Positions 1 to 9,746 of a DNA stretch of 64,000 bases are shown one piece after another. The stretch spans positions 1,364,001-1,428,000 of the forward strand of contig NZ_CP099489.1 in the NCBI RefSeq assembly GCF_023923225.1, given 5' to 3'. The stretch is from Ornithinimicrobium faecis (GTDB lineage Bacteria; Actinomycetota; Actinomycetes; Actinomycetales; Dermatophilaceae). Below the pieces are notes generated by a model that saw nothing but the letters and a program-made list of their open reading frames with translations, was not told where the DNA came from and did no database searches. Within the stretch, counting starts at the first letter, position 1. Each line of letters begins with the position of its first letter. Position numbers and translations under genes: made by a program.

Positions 1-72
1 TTCACCGGTTGTCGCGTCACCAGTCGCCTCAGGCCGCCTAGTCTCGTGCGCACCGCCGAACCTGGAGGACCG

Positions 73-1308
73 ATGACTGCTGACTATTGGATCGTAGGAG
101 CTCGTGTTGTTGACGGCACCGGCCAAGACCCTGCCGAGGGGGTGGCCATCCACGTCGTCGACGGCCGGATCGCCGACCTCGGGCAGGCACCGCCAGACGC
201 CGAGACGCTGGACGCTGGCGGCCTCACCATCACGCCGGGTCTGATCGATGCCCACGTGCACTTCGGGCTGTCCAGCGAGATCACTCCGAGCCTGCGGCGT
301 GAGCTCTCCGTCGCGGAGCTCGCGGCCGACATGTTTGCCAACTGCAGCAGCACCCTGGACGCCGGCTTCACCACGGTGCGGGACACCGGAGGCATCGACG
401 CGGGACTGGCGCGTGCCGTGGCCTCGGGCAAGGTGCGCGGCCCCCGCATCCTGCAGTGCGGGCCGGTGCAGTGCCAGACCGGTGGGCACGGGCACCTCGC
501 GGCGGAGTGGGAGCCGACCTCTGACTGGGGCGACCACGCCATCCCGGGCCTGCGGGCCATGTCCTTGCTGTCGGACGGCCCAGCCGAGATGCGCAAGAAC
601 ATCCGCGAGACCTTCCGACTGGGTGCCGACTTCATCAAGATGTGCGTCACCGGTGGCGTCGTCTCCACCCACGACAAACTCTCCGACACCCAGTTCACCG
701 TCGAGGAGATCGCCGTGGCGGTCGAGGAGGCGAGCGCGCGAGGCACCTATGTGACGGTGCACGCCCACAACAACGCCGGCATCCGCAACGCCGTCCTGGC
801 CGGTGTGAAGTGCGTCGAGCACGGCTCGGAGATCGATGAGGAGACTGCGGCGCTGATGGCCCAGCACGGGGTCGCGCACGTGCCCACCCTGGCCGTGGTC
901 CACGCACTGCTCGAGGACGCGGCCGCAGCGGGTCTGCCCCCGGAGATCCGGGACCGCATCGGACCGGCCCTGGATGGGCAGGTCGCGGGGCTGCGGGCAT
1001 CGCGTGCTGCCGGCGTGCGGGTCGGCTCGGGCTCGGACCTCATCGGTCCGGCGCAGGGGCTGCGCGGGAAGGAGCTCACCCTGCGCAGCGAGGTCGAGAC
1101 CCCGATGCTCGCGCTGGAGTCGGCCACCCGGGTCAACGCCGACATCCTTGGCGTGGGCGAGGAGACCGGCACCATCGAGGTCGGCAAGCTGGCCGACCTG
1201 ACGGCCTGGGCCACGGACCCGCTCGCCGACCCCACGGCCTTCGGCGACCCCGACCAGGTGATTCTGGTGGTGCAGGCCGGCGCACTGGTCAAGGACGTGC
1301 GGCCGTGA
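73..1308 (+). CDS. Metal-dependent amidohydrolase (imidazolonepropionase-like)
   Basis: A 411-residue cytosolic hydrolase of the amidohydrolase superfamily, expected to open a cyclic amide or cleave an amide or peptide bond with bound divalent metal. The metal motif HVH is at residues 61-63 after GLIDA. Further ligands fit the Lys in FIKMCVTGG, VHAH, CVEHGSE and the Asp of GSGSD. The ATG at 73 is chosen because GGAGG lies just upstream and the N-terminal beta strand starts there; an earlier in-frame GTG at 46 lacks this support. The next gene overlaps its stop, so it probably opens an operon of hydrolases. The substrate cannot be read from sequence; prolidase-like or imidazolonepropionase-like activity are both possible. 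Confidence 0.88.
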   Translation: MTADYWIVGARVVDGTGQDPAEGVAIHVVDGRIADLGQAPPDAETLDAGGLTITPGLIDAHVHFGLSSEITPSLRRELSVAELAADMFANCSSTLDAGFTTVRDTGGIDAGLARAVASGKVRGPRILQCGPVQCQTGGHGHLAAEWEPTSDWGDHAIPGLRAMSLLSDGPAEMRKNIRETFRLGADFIKMCVTGGVVSTHDKLSDTQFTVEEIAVAVEEASARGTYVTVHAHNNAGIRNAVLAGVKCVEHGSEIDEETAALMAQHGVAHVPTLAVVHALLEDAAAAGLPPEIRDRIGPALDGQVAGLRASRAAGVRVGSGSDLIGPAQGLRGKELTLRSEVETPMLALESATRVNADILGVGEETGTIEVGKLADLTAWATDPLADPTAFGDPDQVILVVQAGALVKDVRP

Positions 1309-2552
1309 CCGCGCTGACCTACCGCCCACCGACCGGCAGCTTCCCCGTCGGTGTGCGTGACGGCGAACTGGTCGACACCACCTATCCCGTCCTGCGCACT
1401 GAGGATGCGGAGGGGCGACGCATCATGGTCCGCGCCTGGCATCCCGCGGCCGAGGACGGGGGAGCGCGCCGGCCCTATCTGGTCGGGGAGGAGGCTCAAC
1501 TCGTCCAGTGGTGCCTCGGCCTCGCCGGGGCACCCTCGGACTGGGCCGGACAGCTCGGTGCGGTGGAGACGTTCTCCCAGCCGGACACTCCAGTCGCCCC
1601 CGGCACCTTCCCCACCGTGGTCTTTTCACACGGCGCGACGAGCTGGGTCTCGCAGAACACCCCGCTGATGGAGCACCTGGCCAGCCATGGGTATGTCGTG
1701 TGGTCCGTCACCCATCCCGGCGAGTCCAGCGGGGTCCAGTTTGCGGACGGCAGCACCGTCCGTCACGACGAAGCCTTCCAGGAGGCATTCCTGGGGATCG
1801 TCGGGACCCCGGACTACATCGGCAAGTTCACCGGTGACGTGGCGCACCGTCACGCCGCGACCCCCGGCCTGCTCGATGACCTCGGCATGGGGCCGTGGGC
1901 CCGTCGGTGGGTGGACGACCACCGTGCGGTGATCGACGCGATCGAGCAGGACTCGATCGACGGCGAGGCCGGCGCCCTGGTCACCAGCAGCGATCTCGGC
2001 GCGCTCGGCGTCGTCGGGATGTCGTTCGGCGGTGCGGCCGCAGCCTCGACCGCCCAGGTGGACGAGCGGGTGCGCGCCGCCGTCAACCTCGACGGAGGCC
2101 AGTTCCTGTCCGACCTGCTCGGGGTGGACGCGCGCGTGCCACTGCTGCACGTCTCGACCGATGCCGCAGCTGCGTTGGCCGCGGTGGGAGTGCCAGGAGC
2201 CACACTGCTGGAAACCAACGAATTCTTCTACGAGGAGCACACCCGCGCCGGGCTGCACGAGCACGTCCACCGGCTGCGCGTGGCAGCCGCCACGCACATG
2301 GAGCTGACGGACTTTGTGCTGCTCCCGCAGGACGAGCGCTCGACGGTCATTCCCGACGGCGGCACGGTGGAGTCCCAACGGGTCATCGACCTGCTCAACG
2401 CGACCGTCGGCGCCTTCCTCGACCAGGCGCTCCGCGGGGAGGACCGCGACTTCCCTGCCAGCGTGCTCCACGAGTTCCCCGAGCTCTCACCGGTCGACCT
2501 CAGTCCCATCCGGGACTGGGCGCGGGGCGAGCAGGGGGTGGGCGGCGCATGA
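1305..2552 (+). CDS. Alpha/beta hydrolase, platelet-activating-factor acetylhydrolase-like
   Basis: A 415-residue alpha/beta hydrolase. The nucleophile elbow is GMSFGG (G-x-S-x-G) in the middle of the protein, preceded by the oxyanion-region strand VVFSHGATS and followed by a DGGQF strand, as in PAF acetylhydrolase and dienelactone-hydrolase relatives. No signal peptide is visible, so it is probably cytosolic. The GTG start overlaps the amidohydrolase stop, and its own stop overlaps the ATG of the next gene, so translation is likely coupled. It probably hydrolyses an ester or amide made available by the neighbouring peptidases; the substrate is unknown. Confidence 0.82.
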   Translation: MTALTYRPPTGSFPVGVRDGELVDTTYPVLRTEDAEGRRIMVRAWHPAAEDGGARRPYLVGEEAQLVQWCLGLAGAPSDWAGQLGAVETFSQPDTPVAPGTFPTVVFSHGATSWVSQNTPLMEHLASHGYVVWSVTHPGESSGVQFADGSTVRHDEAFQEAFLGIVGTPDYIGKFTGDVAHRHAATPGLLDDLGMGPWARRWVDDHRAVIDAIEQDSIDGEAGALVTSSDLGALGVVGMSFGGAAAASTAQVDERVRAAVNLDGGQFLSDLLGVDARVPLLHVSTDAAAALAAVGVPGATLLETNEFFYEEHTRAGLHEHVHRLRVAAATHMELTDFVLLPQDERSTVIPDGGTVESQRVIDLLNATVGAFLDQALRGEDRDFPASVLHEFPELSPVDLSPIRDWARGEQGVGGA

Positions 2553-4258
2553 GCAGCCAGCCCGAGATTCCCGCCGTCGACGAGCTCGGCGACCACTACC
2601 TCGACACCTTCACCGCGGCATACCCATTCACCGCGACCGTCTTCGGTCTTCCCGGCCACGACGCCGAGGTGCAGGACGTCTCTGAGCAGGGACGCGCCGA
2701 CCTCGCCCGGACGATGGCACAGCTGCGGGACCAGGTCAGTGCCCTGGCCCCCGACGAGCTGACCCCGACGGAGCGGGCCTCGCGCTCACTGTTGCTGCAC
2801 ACCACCTCGACGGTGGTGGACTCCGTCGAGTCCCGCGAGAGCGACTGGCAGATCGGTGGACTGGTCGGGCCGGTGTATGCCGTGCTCGCAATGGTCCCCA
2901 AGGTCACCCTGGACTCCGCCCAGCGGGGTCAGGACTACGAGGCGCGCCTCGCCCGGCTCGACGGCTATCTCGATCAGTCGATCGACGCGCTGCGCCGGGG
3001 AGTGCGCGACGGCCTGGTCGCCAATCGACGTCTCGTCGAGTCGACGGTGTCCACCCTGGACGCCTATCTCGGTGCCGGCGTTGCCGCCGATCCGCTTCTG
3101 CAACCGCTCGGCCAGCTTGCCGACGAGGCAGGCCGGGCGCGGATCGAGGAGAGCGTGACGGGATCGGTCCGTCCGGCGATGGCGCGGCTCCGGCGGGCAC
3201 TGGCCGAGGAGGTCCTGCCGGCGGCGCGCCCCGACGACCGAGGCGGCATGACCTACCTCCCGGGAGGAGACGAGGCCTACACCAAACTGGTGCGGCAGCA
3301 CACGACCACCGACCGGACTGTCGAGGAGCTGCACGCCACCGGGCTGACGATCGCTGAGAAGCTCCGTGGCGAGTTCAGCGAGCTGGGCTCACGGGTGCTC
3401 GGCACCGGCGACGTCGCGGAGGTCACCCACCGACTGCGCGAAGACCCTGGCCTGCGCTTCTCCTCGGGCGAGGAGATGCTGCACCTGGCCTCCGAGGCGA
3501 TGCGTCGTGCCGAGGAGGCCGTGCCGGACTGGTTCAACCGCTGGCACCAGGCGGCCTGTGAGATCGGGCCGCTGAACGCGGCCGAGGCCGAGACCTCCGC
3601 GCTCGGGTATTACCAACCTCCAGCCGGCGACGGCACCCGACCGGGGCGGTGCTGGTTGAACACCTCCCACCCCGAGGCCAGGCCGCGCTACGAGATGGAG
3701 ACGCTCACCTTCCACGAGACGGTCCCCGGCCACCACCTGCAGTTCGCGCTCTCCCAGGAGCTGACCGAGCTCCCTGCCTATCGGCGGTTCGCCTATGTCA
3801 CCGCCTTCGGCGAGGGGTGGGGTCTCTACACCGAGCGGCTCGGCGATGAGATGGGCATCTACTCCGACGATCTCGCGCGCTTCGGCATGGTCTCCTTCGA
3901 CGCCTGGCGCGCCGCCCGGCTCGTCGTGGACACCGGCATCCATGCCCTGGGCTGGTCCCGCCAGCAGGCGATCGACTACATGTGGGACAACACGGCCCTG
4001 ACCCGCGGCAACATCATCAACGAGGTGGACCGCTACACGAGCATGCCGGGGCAGGCCCTGGCCTACATGACTGGCCGGCTGGAGATCGTCCGGCTCCGCA
4101 AGGCCGCCGAGGCCGAGCTCGGAGCACGGTTCGACATCAAGGCATTCCACGACACCGTGCTCGGTGGTGGGTCCGTCCCGCTCTCCGAGCTGGCCGACGT
4201 GGTCACCCGCTGGAGCGCAACCCACGCCGATGAACCGGAGACCAAGGAGACACCATGA
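2549..4258 (+). CDS. DUF885 family metallopeptidase-like protein (copy 1)
   Basis: A 569-residue DUF885 protein. Members are predicted zinc-dependent carboxy- or dipeptidases. The core motif HETVPGHH provides the putative metal ligands and catalytic Glu, followed by GEGWGLYTERLGDEMG, whose Glu is a likely third ligand. The ATG at 2549 overlaps the preceding stop in an ATGA arrangement; the same frame is open far upstream but that part is out of frame with the hydrolase gene and reads as low-complexity Arg/Ala. The last bases overlap the start of the GGT-like gene. A paralogue lies at 8043-9746 on the other strand. Function as a peptidase is family-based inference. Confidence 0.88.
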   Translation: MSSQPEIPAVDELGDHYLDTFTAAYPFTATVFGLPGHDAEVQDVSEQGRADLARTMAQLRDQVSALAPDELTPTERASRSLLLHTTSTVVDSVESRESDWQIGGLVGPVYAVLAMVPKVTLDSAQRGQDYEARLARLDGYLDQSIDALRRGVRDGLVANRRLVESTVSTLDAYLGAGVAADPLLQPLGQLADEAGRARIEESVTGSVRPAMARLRRALAEEVLPAARPDDRGGMTYLPGGDEAYTKLVRQHTTTDRTVEELHATGLTIAEKLRGEFSELGSRVLGTGDVAEVTHRLREDPGLRFSSGEEMLHLASEAMRRAEEAVPDWFNRWHQAACEIGPLNAAEAETSALGYYQPPAGDGTRPGRCWLNTSHPEARPRYEMETLTFHETVPGHHLQFALSQELTELPAYRRFAYVTAFGEGWGLYTERLGDEMGIYSDDLARFGMVSFDAWRAARLVVDTGIHALGWSRQQAIDYMWDNTALTRGNIINEVDRYTSMPGQALAYMTGRLEIVRLRKAAEAELGARFDIKAFHDTVLGGGSVPLSELADVVTRWSATHADEPETKETP

Positions 4259-5985
4259 CCAGTGCACCCACCGATGTTGACCTCACGACGCGCGCCTGGG
4301 GTGAGGGCGAGCGCGAGGCGTGCGCTGCCGCTCAGGTCGCGGACCGCACGCAGGCAGCGTCAGCTCGCGGACATCAGGGAGCCGTCACCGTGGCCCACGG
4401 CCCGCTCGCTGCCCGTGCTGGCCTGGAGGCCCTCAAGCAGGGTGGCAACGCCATCGACGCCGCGATGACCACGGCGCTGGCGCAGGTCGCGCTCACCGCC
4501 GGCGCCCCCATCAGCTATTTCGGGATCCTGTCGCTGGTCTATTACGACGCCGGCTCCGGGGACATTCACACGATGAACGCGGAGTGGAACACCGTCCGGG
4601 GCGAGGACGACCCGCTCACCATCCCTGGCAAGGTTGACTACAGCAGCGCGGAGGCGCTGCGCGGGCTGGGCGAGCCGAGTGGCCGGACGGCTCTGGTGGG
4701 CGGCTTCATGAAAGGTGTCGAGGCGGCGCACGCCAGGTTCGGCCGGCTGCCCTTCTCCGCGCTGTTCCAGCCGGCCATCGAGTTCGCCGAGGACGGGGTC
4801 CCGGTCAGCTCGTCGGCAGACATGGCCTTCACCATGCGCAGCGAGGATCTTGCTCGTCTGCCCGAGACCCGCGAGACGATGCTCAAGCCCGACGGGTCGC
4901 GCTACCAGACCGGTGAGATCCTGCACCAGCCCCGACTGGCCGACACCCTGCGCAAGGTCGCCGCAGAGGGGGCGGACTACATGTATGCCGGACCGTGGGC
5001 CGAGAAGCTCGTAGCTGCGGTGCAGGCAGACGGCGGTCACATGACCCTGGAGGATCTCTCCACCTATGACGTCATCTGGGGCGAACCGTTGGTGGCCGAG
5101 ATCGCCAATGGCTATTCCGTGGCCGTCGCCGGACACCCGAACAAGGGCGGCCTGGCCCTCGTGGAGGCCCAGCACCTGGCTGAGGCCGCCGGGCTGCTCG
5201 GCGGCGAGCACTGGACCGAGTCGCCACAGACCCTGCGCACGGCCCTGGACATCACCTCGGTCTATGCCGCCTCCTACCTGCCACAGGAGACCGTTGAGGC
5301 GGTCTTCCCCGGCGTCGACTTCACGCCGGAATCACGGGTGACCCCGGCGCACGCCGAGCAGCTGTGGGAGCGCATCAAGGACGGCTCGCCGCTGGCCAAC
5401 TGGAAGCGCACGTCCCCCATGCACTCCGACGACGTCGTGGTGATCGACGGCGAGGGCAACATTGCCGCCATCACCCACTCGATCAACTGCGTGCTGTGGG
5501 GCAAGACCGCGATCATGGTCGACGGCATCACGATCGGCGACCCGGGTGCCCACCAGCAGCACGAGATCGCCAGGGTCGAGCCCGGCGAGCGTCTGCCCGC
5601 CCCGACCGAGACAGGCATCCTGCTGCGGGATGGGGCTCCCGTCCTGGGCTTCGCCTCGATGGGAGCGGGGTTGCATCATCGGACCTTCCAGGGGCTGCTC
5701 AACTACACCGGCTTCGGACTGGGGCTGGAGGAGACGGCCAACACCGCTGACTTCTTCGGGCCCACCCCTGACCCCGCGACGGGCGAGCTGACCGCGGGCT
5801 TCCCGCAGGGTCGCTTCGACCACTCGGTGCTCGACGCGATGGGGATCGCCTGGCAGGAGTTCGGGGCCCAGGACGCGCGCTTCGGCGGAGAGGGCTATTG
5901 GGTGGCGATCGAGCGTGACCCCGACACCGGGGAGCTCCACGCGGTCTCGCACAACCGGGACAACAGCGACGCCGTCGCTTTCTAG
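4255..5985 (+). CDS. Gamma-glutamyltransferase-family Ntn hydrolase (copy 1)
   Basis: A 576-residue GGT-family protein. The N-terminal half has the family signature GGNAIDAAMT; the C-terminal half matches the small subunit (GNIAAITHSIN, then GFASMGAG in place of the GSPGG-type loop). Family members autoprocess and use the new N-terminal Thr to cleave gamma-glutamyl or acyl amide bonds. Here the aligned position is Ser391 in MHSDDVVVID, so a Ser nucleophile is predicted. No signal peptide is visible, unlike periplasmic GGTs, which fits a cytosolic amidase role. The ATG overlaps the DUF885 stop. Substrate need not be glutathione. Confidence 0.85.
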   Translation: MTSAPTDVDLTTRAWGEGEREACAAAQVADRTQAASARGHQGAVTVAHGPLAARAGLEALKQGGNAIDAAMTTALAQVALTAGAPISYFGILSLVYYDAGSGDIHTMNAEWNTVRGEDDPLTIPGKVDYSSAEALRGLGEPSGRTALVGGFMKGVEAAHARFGRLPFSALFQPAIEFAEDGVPVSSSADMAFTMRSEDLARLPETRETMLKPDGSRYQTGEILHQPRLADTLRKVAAEGADYMYAGPWAEKLVAAVQADGGHMTLEDLSTYDVIWGEPLVAEIANGYSVAVAGHPNKGGLALVEAQHLAEAAGLLGGEHWTESPQTLRTALDITSVYAASYLPQETVEAVFPGVDFTPESRVTPAHAEQLWERIKDGSPLANWKRTSPMHSDDVVVIDGEGNIAAITHSINCVLWGKTAIMVDGITIGDPGAHQQHEIARVEPGERLPAPTETGILLRDGAPVLGFASMGAGLHHRTFQGLLNYTGFGLGLEETANTADFFGPTPDPATGELTAGFPQGRFDHSVLDAMGIAWQEFGAQDARFGGEGYWVAIERDPDTGELHAVSHNRDNSDAVAF

Positions 5986-5997
5986 GAGGCAGACACC

Positions 5998-7995
5998 ATG
6001 ACAGCAGATCTGCGCGACTCGCCGGAGTTTGCCGCGGTCACCGAGCACCTGAGCAGGGTCCACTCGCCGGGCTTCGGCCGGCCCCATGCCCTGAGCGGAC
6101 TGCACGCGACCAGTGACGGGGAGCGAGCGGTGGTCACCGGCCTGGTCCACGACGAGCTGCTGGGCCTCCCACGGTCGGCACTGTTTCGCGCAACGGAGGG
6201 CGAGTTGCGGGAGGTCTCGTCGGTGCCCGGATCATCAGCCCACGGCGCCCGGTTCTCGCCCGACGGCTCAACCCTGGCCTTCCTGTCCGACCGGCGCACC
6301 CGCGGGGTCTCGCAACTGCACCTTCTTCTGGAGCGGCTCGGCGAGGCCATCGCCACCGCCGAGGTGCCCGGCACCGTGGAGTATGCGGAGTGGTCACCGG
6401 ACGGCAGACGCGTCCTGCTCGGGGTCGCGGGCCTGGGTGCGGACCTGGCCGGCGCACAGGGCTCGGGCACGATCGGGACCACGCCGCGGACCGCGGAGAG
6501 CTGGCAGCCCCTGGTCGAGACCGGCGAGGGGGATGACGCGTGGCGCAGCCTGTGGACCCACACCATCGCGACGGGCGAGTTGACCCGCATCTCCCCGGAG
6601 GGCACGAACTGCTGGGAGGCCACCTGGTGCGGCCCGGACCGGGTGGTCACCGTCGCCTCCGATGACCCCAGCGAGGACAGCTGGTATGCCGCCACCCTCC
6701 GGGTCCTGTCGGCGGACGGCGACACCAGCGACGACGGCGAGCAGGAGCTCCTGCGCAGCGAGGTCCAGCTCGGCCTGCCCACGGGATCGCCGGACGGCAA
6801 GCACGTCGCGGTCGTCCAGGCCGTCTGCAGCGACCGCGGGATCGTGGCCGGTGACCTCACGCTCATCAACCTCGGCTCCGGCGAACAGACACTGATCAAG
6901 ACCGCCGGCACCGACGTCACCTGCCTGCAGTGGATCGACGCTGGCCGGCTCGGCTATGTCGGCCAGCGGCGGTTGAACTCGGTCGCTGGCATCATCGACA
7001 TCGCCACTGGGCAGACCCGGGAGGTCATCGACTGGTCCAACTCCTGTGGTGGACAGGCCCGTTATCCCAGCGCAACCTTCACCACGGACGGTCGCGTCGT
7101 CGCCATCGAGGACTCCTACGAGCTGCCGCCCCAGGTGGTGCTCACCGATGGTCAGGAACATCGCGTGCTGGGCTCGGTCGCACACCCGGGGACCGACTAC
7201 CTCTCGTCCGTGGCGGGCACGGCCCGGCCGGTGACCTGGTCTGCCCCCGACGGGCTCGAGATCGACGGCGTGCTGTGCATCCCTCCCGGAGACGGTCCCT
7301 TCCCGCTCGTGGTCAACGTCCACGGCGGGCCGGTCTGGGGCTTCCGCAACATCTGGTCGATGATGCACGCCTGGGTGCCACTGCTGGTCTCTCGAGGATA
7401 TGCGGTGCTCAACCCCAACCCGCGTGGCAGCGGCGGTCGCGGGCAGGAGTTCGCGGGCCGTGTGGTCGGCGACATGGGCGGTGCCGACACCCACGACTAC
7501 CTCTCCGGGATCGACGCCCTCGTCGACCAGGGTCTCGTTGACCCCGACCGGGTCGGGCTGATCGGCGGCAGCTATGGCGGCTTCATGTCATCGTGGCTGG
7601 TCACGCAGGACCAGCGCTTCGCCGCTGCCGTGCCGATCTCGCCGGTCACCAACTGGTATAGCCAGACGTTGACCAGCAATATCGGTGGCTGGGGGATGTC
7701 CTTCCTGGACGGCAGCCTCGAACAACCCGGCGGGCAGGCGCACACCCGCAGCCCCGCGTTGCAGGCCAGCGCGGTGCGCACCCCATGTCTCAACGTCGCC
7801 GGGGCGCTGGATCGCTGCACGCCGCCGGGCCAGGCGCGCGAATTCCACCAGGCGCTGCGAGCTCACGGGGTCGACTCCGAGCTGGTCATCTATCCCGAGG
7901 AGGGCCACGGCGTCCGCGCCCACCCCGCCCTCGCCGACTTCCTCACCCGCACGCTGGACTGGTTCGGGCGCTACATGCCTGCCGGCCACCCCTGA
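5998..7995 (+). CDS. S9 family prolyl-oligopeptidase / acylaminoacyl-peptidase-like
   Basis: A 665-residue serine peptidase of family S9. Roughly the first 400 residues form WD40/PD40-like beta-propeller repeats (ARFSPDGSTLAFLSD, AEWSPDGRRV), and the last 250 are an alpha/beta hydrolase domain. The catalytic Ser is in GGSYGGFM, the Asp in GALDRCTPP and the His in EEGHGVR. An AGGAG-like site sits just before the ATG at 5998, 12 bp after the GGT stop. It probably removes residues from short peptides in the cytosol. It is the last gene of the five-gene plus-strand unit and ends inside a strong hairpin. Confidence 0.9.
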   Translation: MTADLRDSPEFAAVTEHLSRVHSPGFGRPHALSGLHATSDGERAVVTGLVHDELLGLPRSALFRATEGELREVSSVPGSSAHGARFSPDGSTLAFLSDRRTRGVSQLHLLLERLGEAIATAEVPGTVEYAEWSPDGRRVLLGVAGLGADLAGAQGSGTIGTTPRTAESWQPLVETGEGDDAWRSLWTHTIATGELTRISPEGTNCWEATWCGPDRVVTVASDDPSEDSWYAATLRVLSADGDTSDDGEQELLRSEVQLGLPTGSPDGKHVAVVQAVCSDRGIVAGDLTLINLGSGEQTLIKTAGTDVTCLQWIDAGRLGYVGQRRLNSVAGIIDIATGQTREVIDWSNSCGGQARYPSATFTTDGRVVAIEDSYELPPQVVLTDGQEHRVLGSVAHPGTDYLSSVAGTARPVTWSAPDGLEIDGVLCIPPGDGPFPLVVNVHGGPVWGFRNIWSMMHAWVPLLVSRGYAVLNPNPRGSGGRGQEFAGRVVGDMGGADTHDYLSGIDALVDQGLVDPDRVGLIGGSYGGFMSSWLVTQDQRFAAAVPISPVTNWYSQTLTSNIGGWGMSFLDGSLEQPGGQAHTRSPALQASAVRTPCLNVAGALDRCTPPGQAREFHQALRAHGVDSELVIYPEEGHGVRAHPALADFLTRTLDWFGRYMPAGHP

Positions 7996-8023
7996 GTCGA
8001 CTCGAGCGACTCAGGGGGCCGGC
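7981..8023. terminator. Strong bidirectional hairpin between convergent genes
   Basis: A long stem-loop: arms GCCGGCC plus CCCTGAGTCG on the left pair with CGACTCAGGG plus GGCCGGC on the right, with a 2-nt bulge (7988-7989) and a 7-nt loop (8000-8006). It includes the S9 gene stop and ends 20 bp before the end of the opposing DUF885 gene. There is no long T tract on either side, as is common in high-G+C actinobacteria. The position supports a two-way terminator. Confidence 0.7.
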
Positions 8024-8042
8024 CCCACCGCAGCTCGTGACG

Positions 8043-9746
8043 CTAGCGGGGGAGCAGCTCGGCGCGGACGTTCTCGGCCACCAGCGGCAGCGGCAGCCCG
8101 GCGGATCGGAACACCGCATCGTGGAAGTCGGAGACCCTGAAACTCTCACCCAGAGCAGCCCGGAGGTCCTCGCGGAGATCGAAGAGGAAGTCGTCACCGA
8201 GCTTGTAGGCCAGGGCCTGACCCGGCAGGTCGCAGGAATAGCGCAGCGTCTCGGAGTCCACCTCGACCGGTGACATGAAGGAGTGCTCGTTCATGTAGTC
8301 CCGGGCCCGCTGCAGGTCCCAGCCCAGCGCGTTCATGCCGGTGTCCACCACCAGGCGGGTGGTGAGGAAGGCCTCCATGACGAGGCGGCCAAAGCGCTCC
8401 TCGGGCTCGCGATACATCCCGATCTCGCCGGCGAACCGCGCGGCATACTCCGCCCAGCCCTCGTTGAAGGCATTGATGAAGCTGTGCTTGCGCAGCGGGT
8501 GGAGGTCCTGGGCCTCCCGCTGGCTGGCCATGTGGAAGTGATGGCCGGGCACGAGCTCGTGATAGTTCAACGCAGCGATCATCGGCAGGGCGGTCTGGGC
8601 CAGGTTGACCGCGTTGAACATATAGAGACCGACGTTGCGATCGACCTGCGGCACCGAGTAGTAGCCGAAGGTCATCGACCCGGACACCGCCTCTGGCAGG
8701 GCCGCGACGCCGTAGGGCGAGTCCGGCTGGACGCCGAAGTGCTGGTCGATCTCCGGCGCCAGGCGGTCGATGTAGCGTTGGAAGTGCGCGGCGATCTCGT
8801 CGGGGGTGCTGGCCCGCCACCGTGGGTCGTCGTGCAGGGACGCCAGGTAGTCCTGCGGGCTCCCCGCAAAGCCGGCGGACGACATCAGGTCCCGCATCTC
8901 CTCGTGGATGCGTGCCATCCGGGTGTGCCCGCGGTCGTGCACCTGCTCGACCGTCAGATCCAAGGTGGTGTGGACCCGGACCAGCTCGGCATAGATCTCC
9001 TCGCCACCGGGATACTGACTGATGCCGACCTGCTCCGGTGCCCGCTCGGCATACGCCGGGTCGTCCAGCAGGTGGAGCAGCTCGTCGAACGCGGGCTCGA
9101 CCTCGGTGGTGATCCGGCGCTCGACATGCTCGCCGACCGGGTGGGACGAGCGCTCAGGGGCCGCTCGCAGGGTGCGGCCCGCGACCTCCTTGAGCCCCCG
9201 GACTAGCTGGACCGACTTGCCGAGCTGGGGTGCGGGCAGATAGATCCCGCGCTCCGCCTGGCCCTTGGTGCGCTCGGTCAGCTGACGGATCAGCCGGGCA
9301 TAGTCACCGATCAGGGACAGGTGGCGGTCGGCGTCGTCCGGTCCGTCGATAACGACCTGGTCCAGCGTCTCGTGGATCGTGTTGAGCACGAAGCCGCCCG
9401 AGTAAGCCGTCGGCGCGAACATGCCGTAGAAACCGACACCGAGGGGGTCGGAGGCCAGCCAGTGCCAGTCCTCCTCCCGTGCCCACCGATCGGCCAGCGT
9501 GCGCGCTGCCGCGACGGTGACAGCAACATCCGATGGCAGCAGGTCGATGTCCAGGCCGGCGATGTGCCGCTGGATCTCCTGCCCCTCCCGGGCCTTGCGG
9601 GTGGCCTCCTCGAGCCCGATGTCAGGCAGCACAGACAGTGTCCCGCTGAGGTCTCGGGCGATGAAGGGGGACCGGGAGTAGGTCGCCCAGGTGTCGTCCA
9701 GGACGCCCTGCGCGGCAGCTAGTGCGTGCTCGGGGGCGGTGCTCAT
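8043..9746 (-). CDS. DUF885 family metallopeptidase-like protein (copy 2)
   Basis: A 567-residue paralogue of the DUF885 protein at 2549-4258. It carries the equivalent motif YHELVPGHHFHMA and the downstream FNEGWAEYAARFAGEIG. The shared C-terminal pattern (VVDTGMNALGW, DLPGQALAYKLG) matches copy 1 (VVDTGIHALGW, SMPGQALAYMTG), so they are true family members. The ATG at 9746 overlaps the stop of the upstream GGT-like gene, so the two are co-transcribed, GGT first. Predicted zinc dipeptidase or carboxypeptidase; divergence from copy 1 suggests a different peptide preference. Confidence 0.87.
   Translation of the reverse strand: MSTAPEHALAAAQGVLDDTWATYSRSPFIARDLSGTLSVLPDIGLEEATRKAREGQEIQRHIAGLDIDLLPSDVAVTVAAARTLADRWAREEDWHWLASDPLGVGFYGMFAPTAYSGGFVLNTIHETLDQVVIDGPDDADRHLSLIGDYARLIRQLTERTKGQAERGIYLPAPQLGKSVQLVRGLKEVAGRTLRAAPERSSHPVGEHVERRITTEVEPAFDELLHLLDDPAYAERAPEQVGISQYPGGEEIYAELVRVHTTLDLTVEQVHDRGHTRMARIHEEMRDLMSSAGFAGSPQDYLASLHDDPRWRASTPDEIAAHFQRYIDRLAPEIDQHFGVQPDSPYGVAALPEAVSGSMTFGYYSVPQVDRNVGLYMFNAVNLAQTALPMIAALNYHELVPGHHFHMASQREAQDLHPLRKHSFINAFNEGWAEYAARFAGEIGMYREPEERFGRLVMEAFLTTRLVVDTGMNALGWDLQRARDYMNEHSFMSPVEVDSETLRYSCDLPGQALAYKLGDDFLFDLREDLRAALGESFRVSDFHDAVFRSAGLPLPLVAENVRAELLPR

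Noticed and set aside
1895..2548. N-terminal extension of the first DUF885 gene
   Set aside because: The frame is open but overlaps the alpha/beta hydrolase gene in another frame and translates to Arg/Ala-rich sequence; the ATG at 2549 gives the family start.
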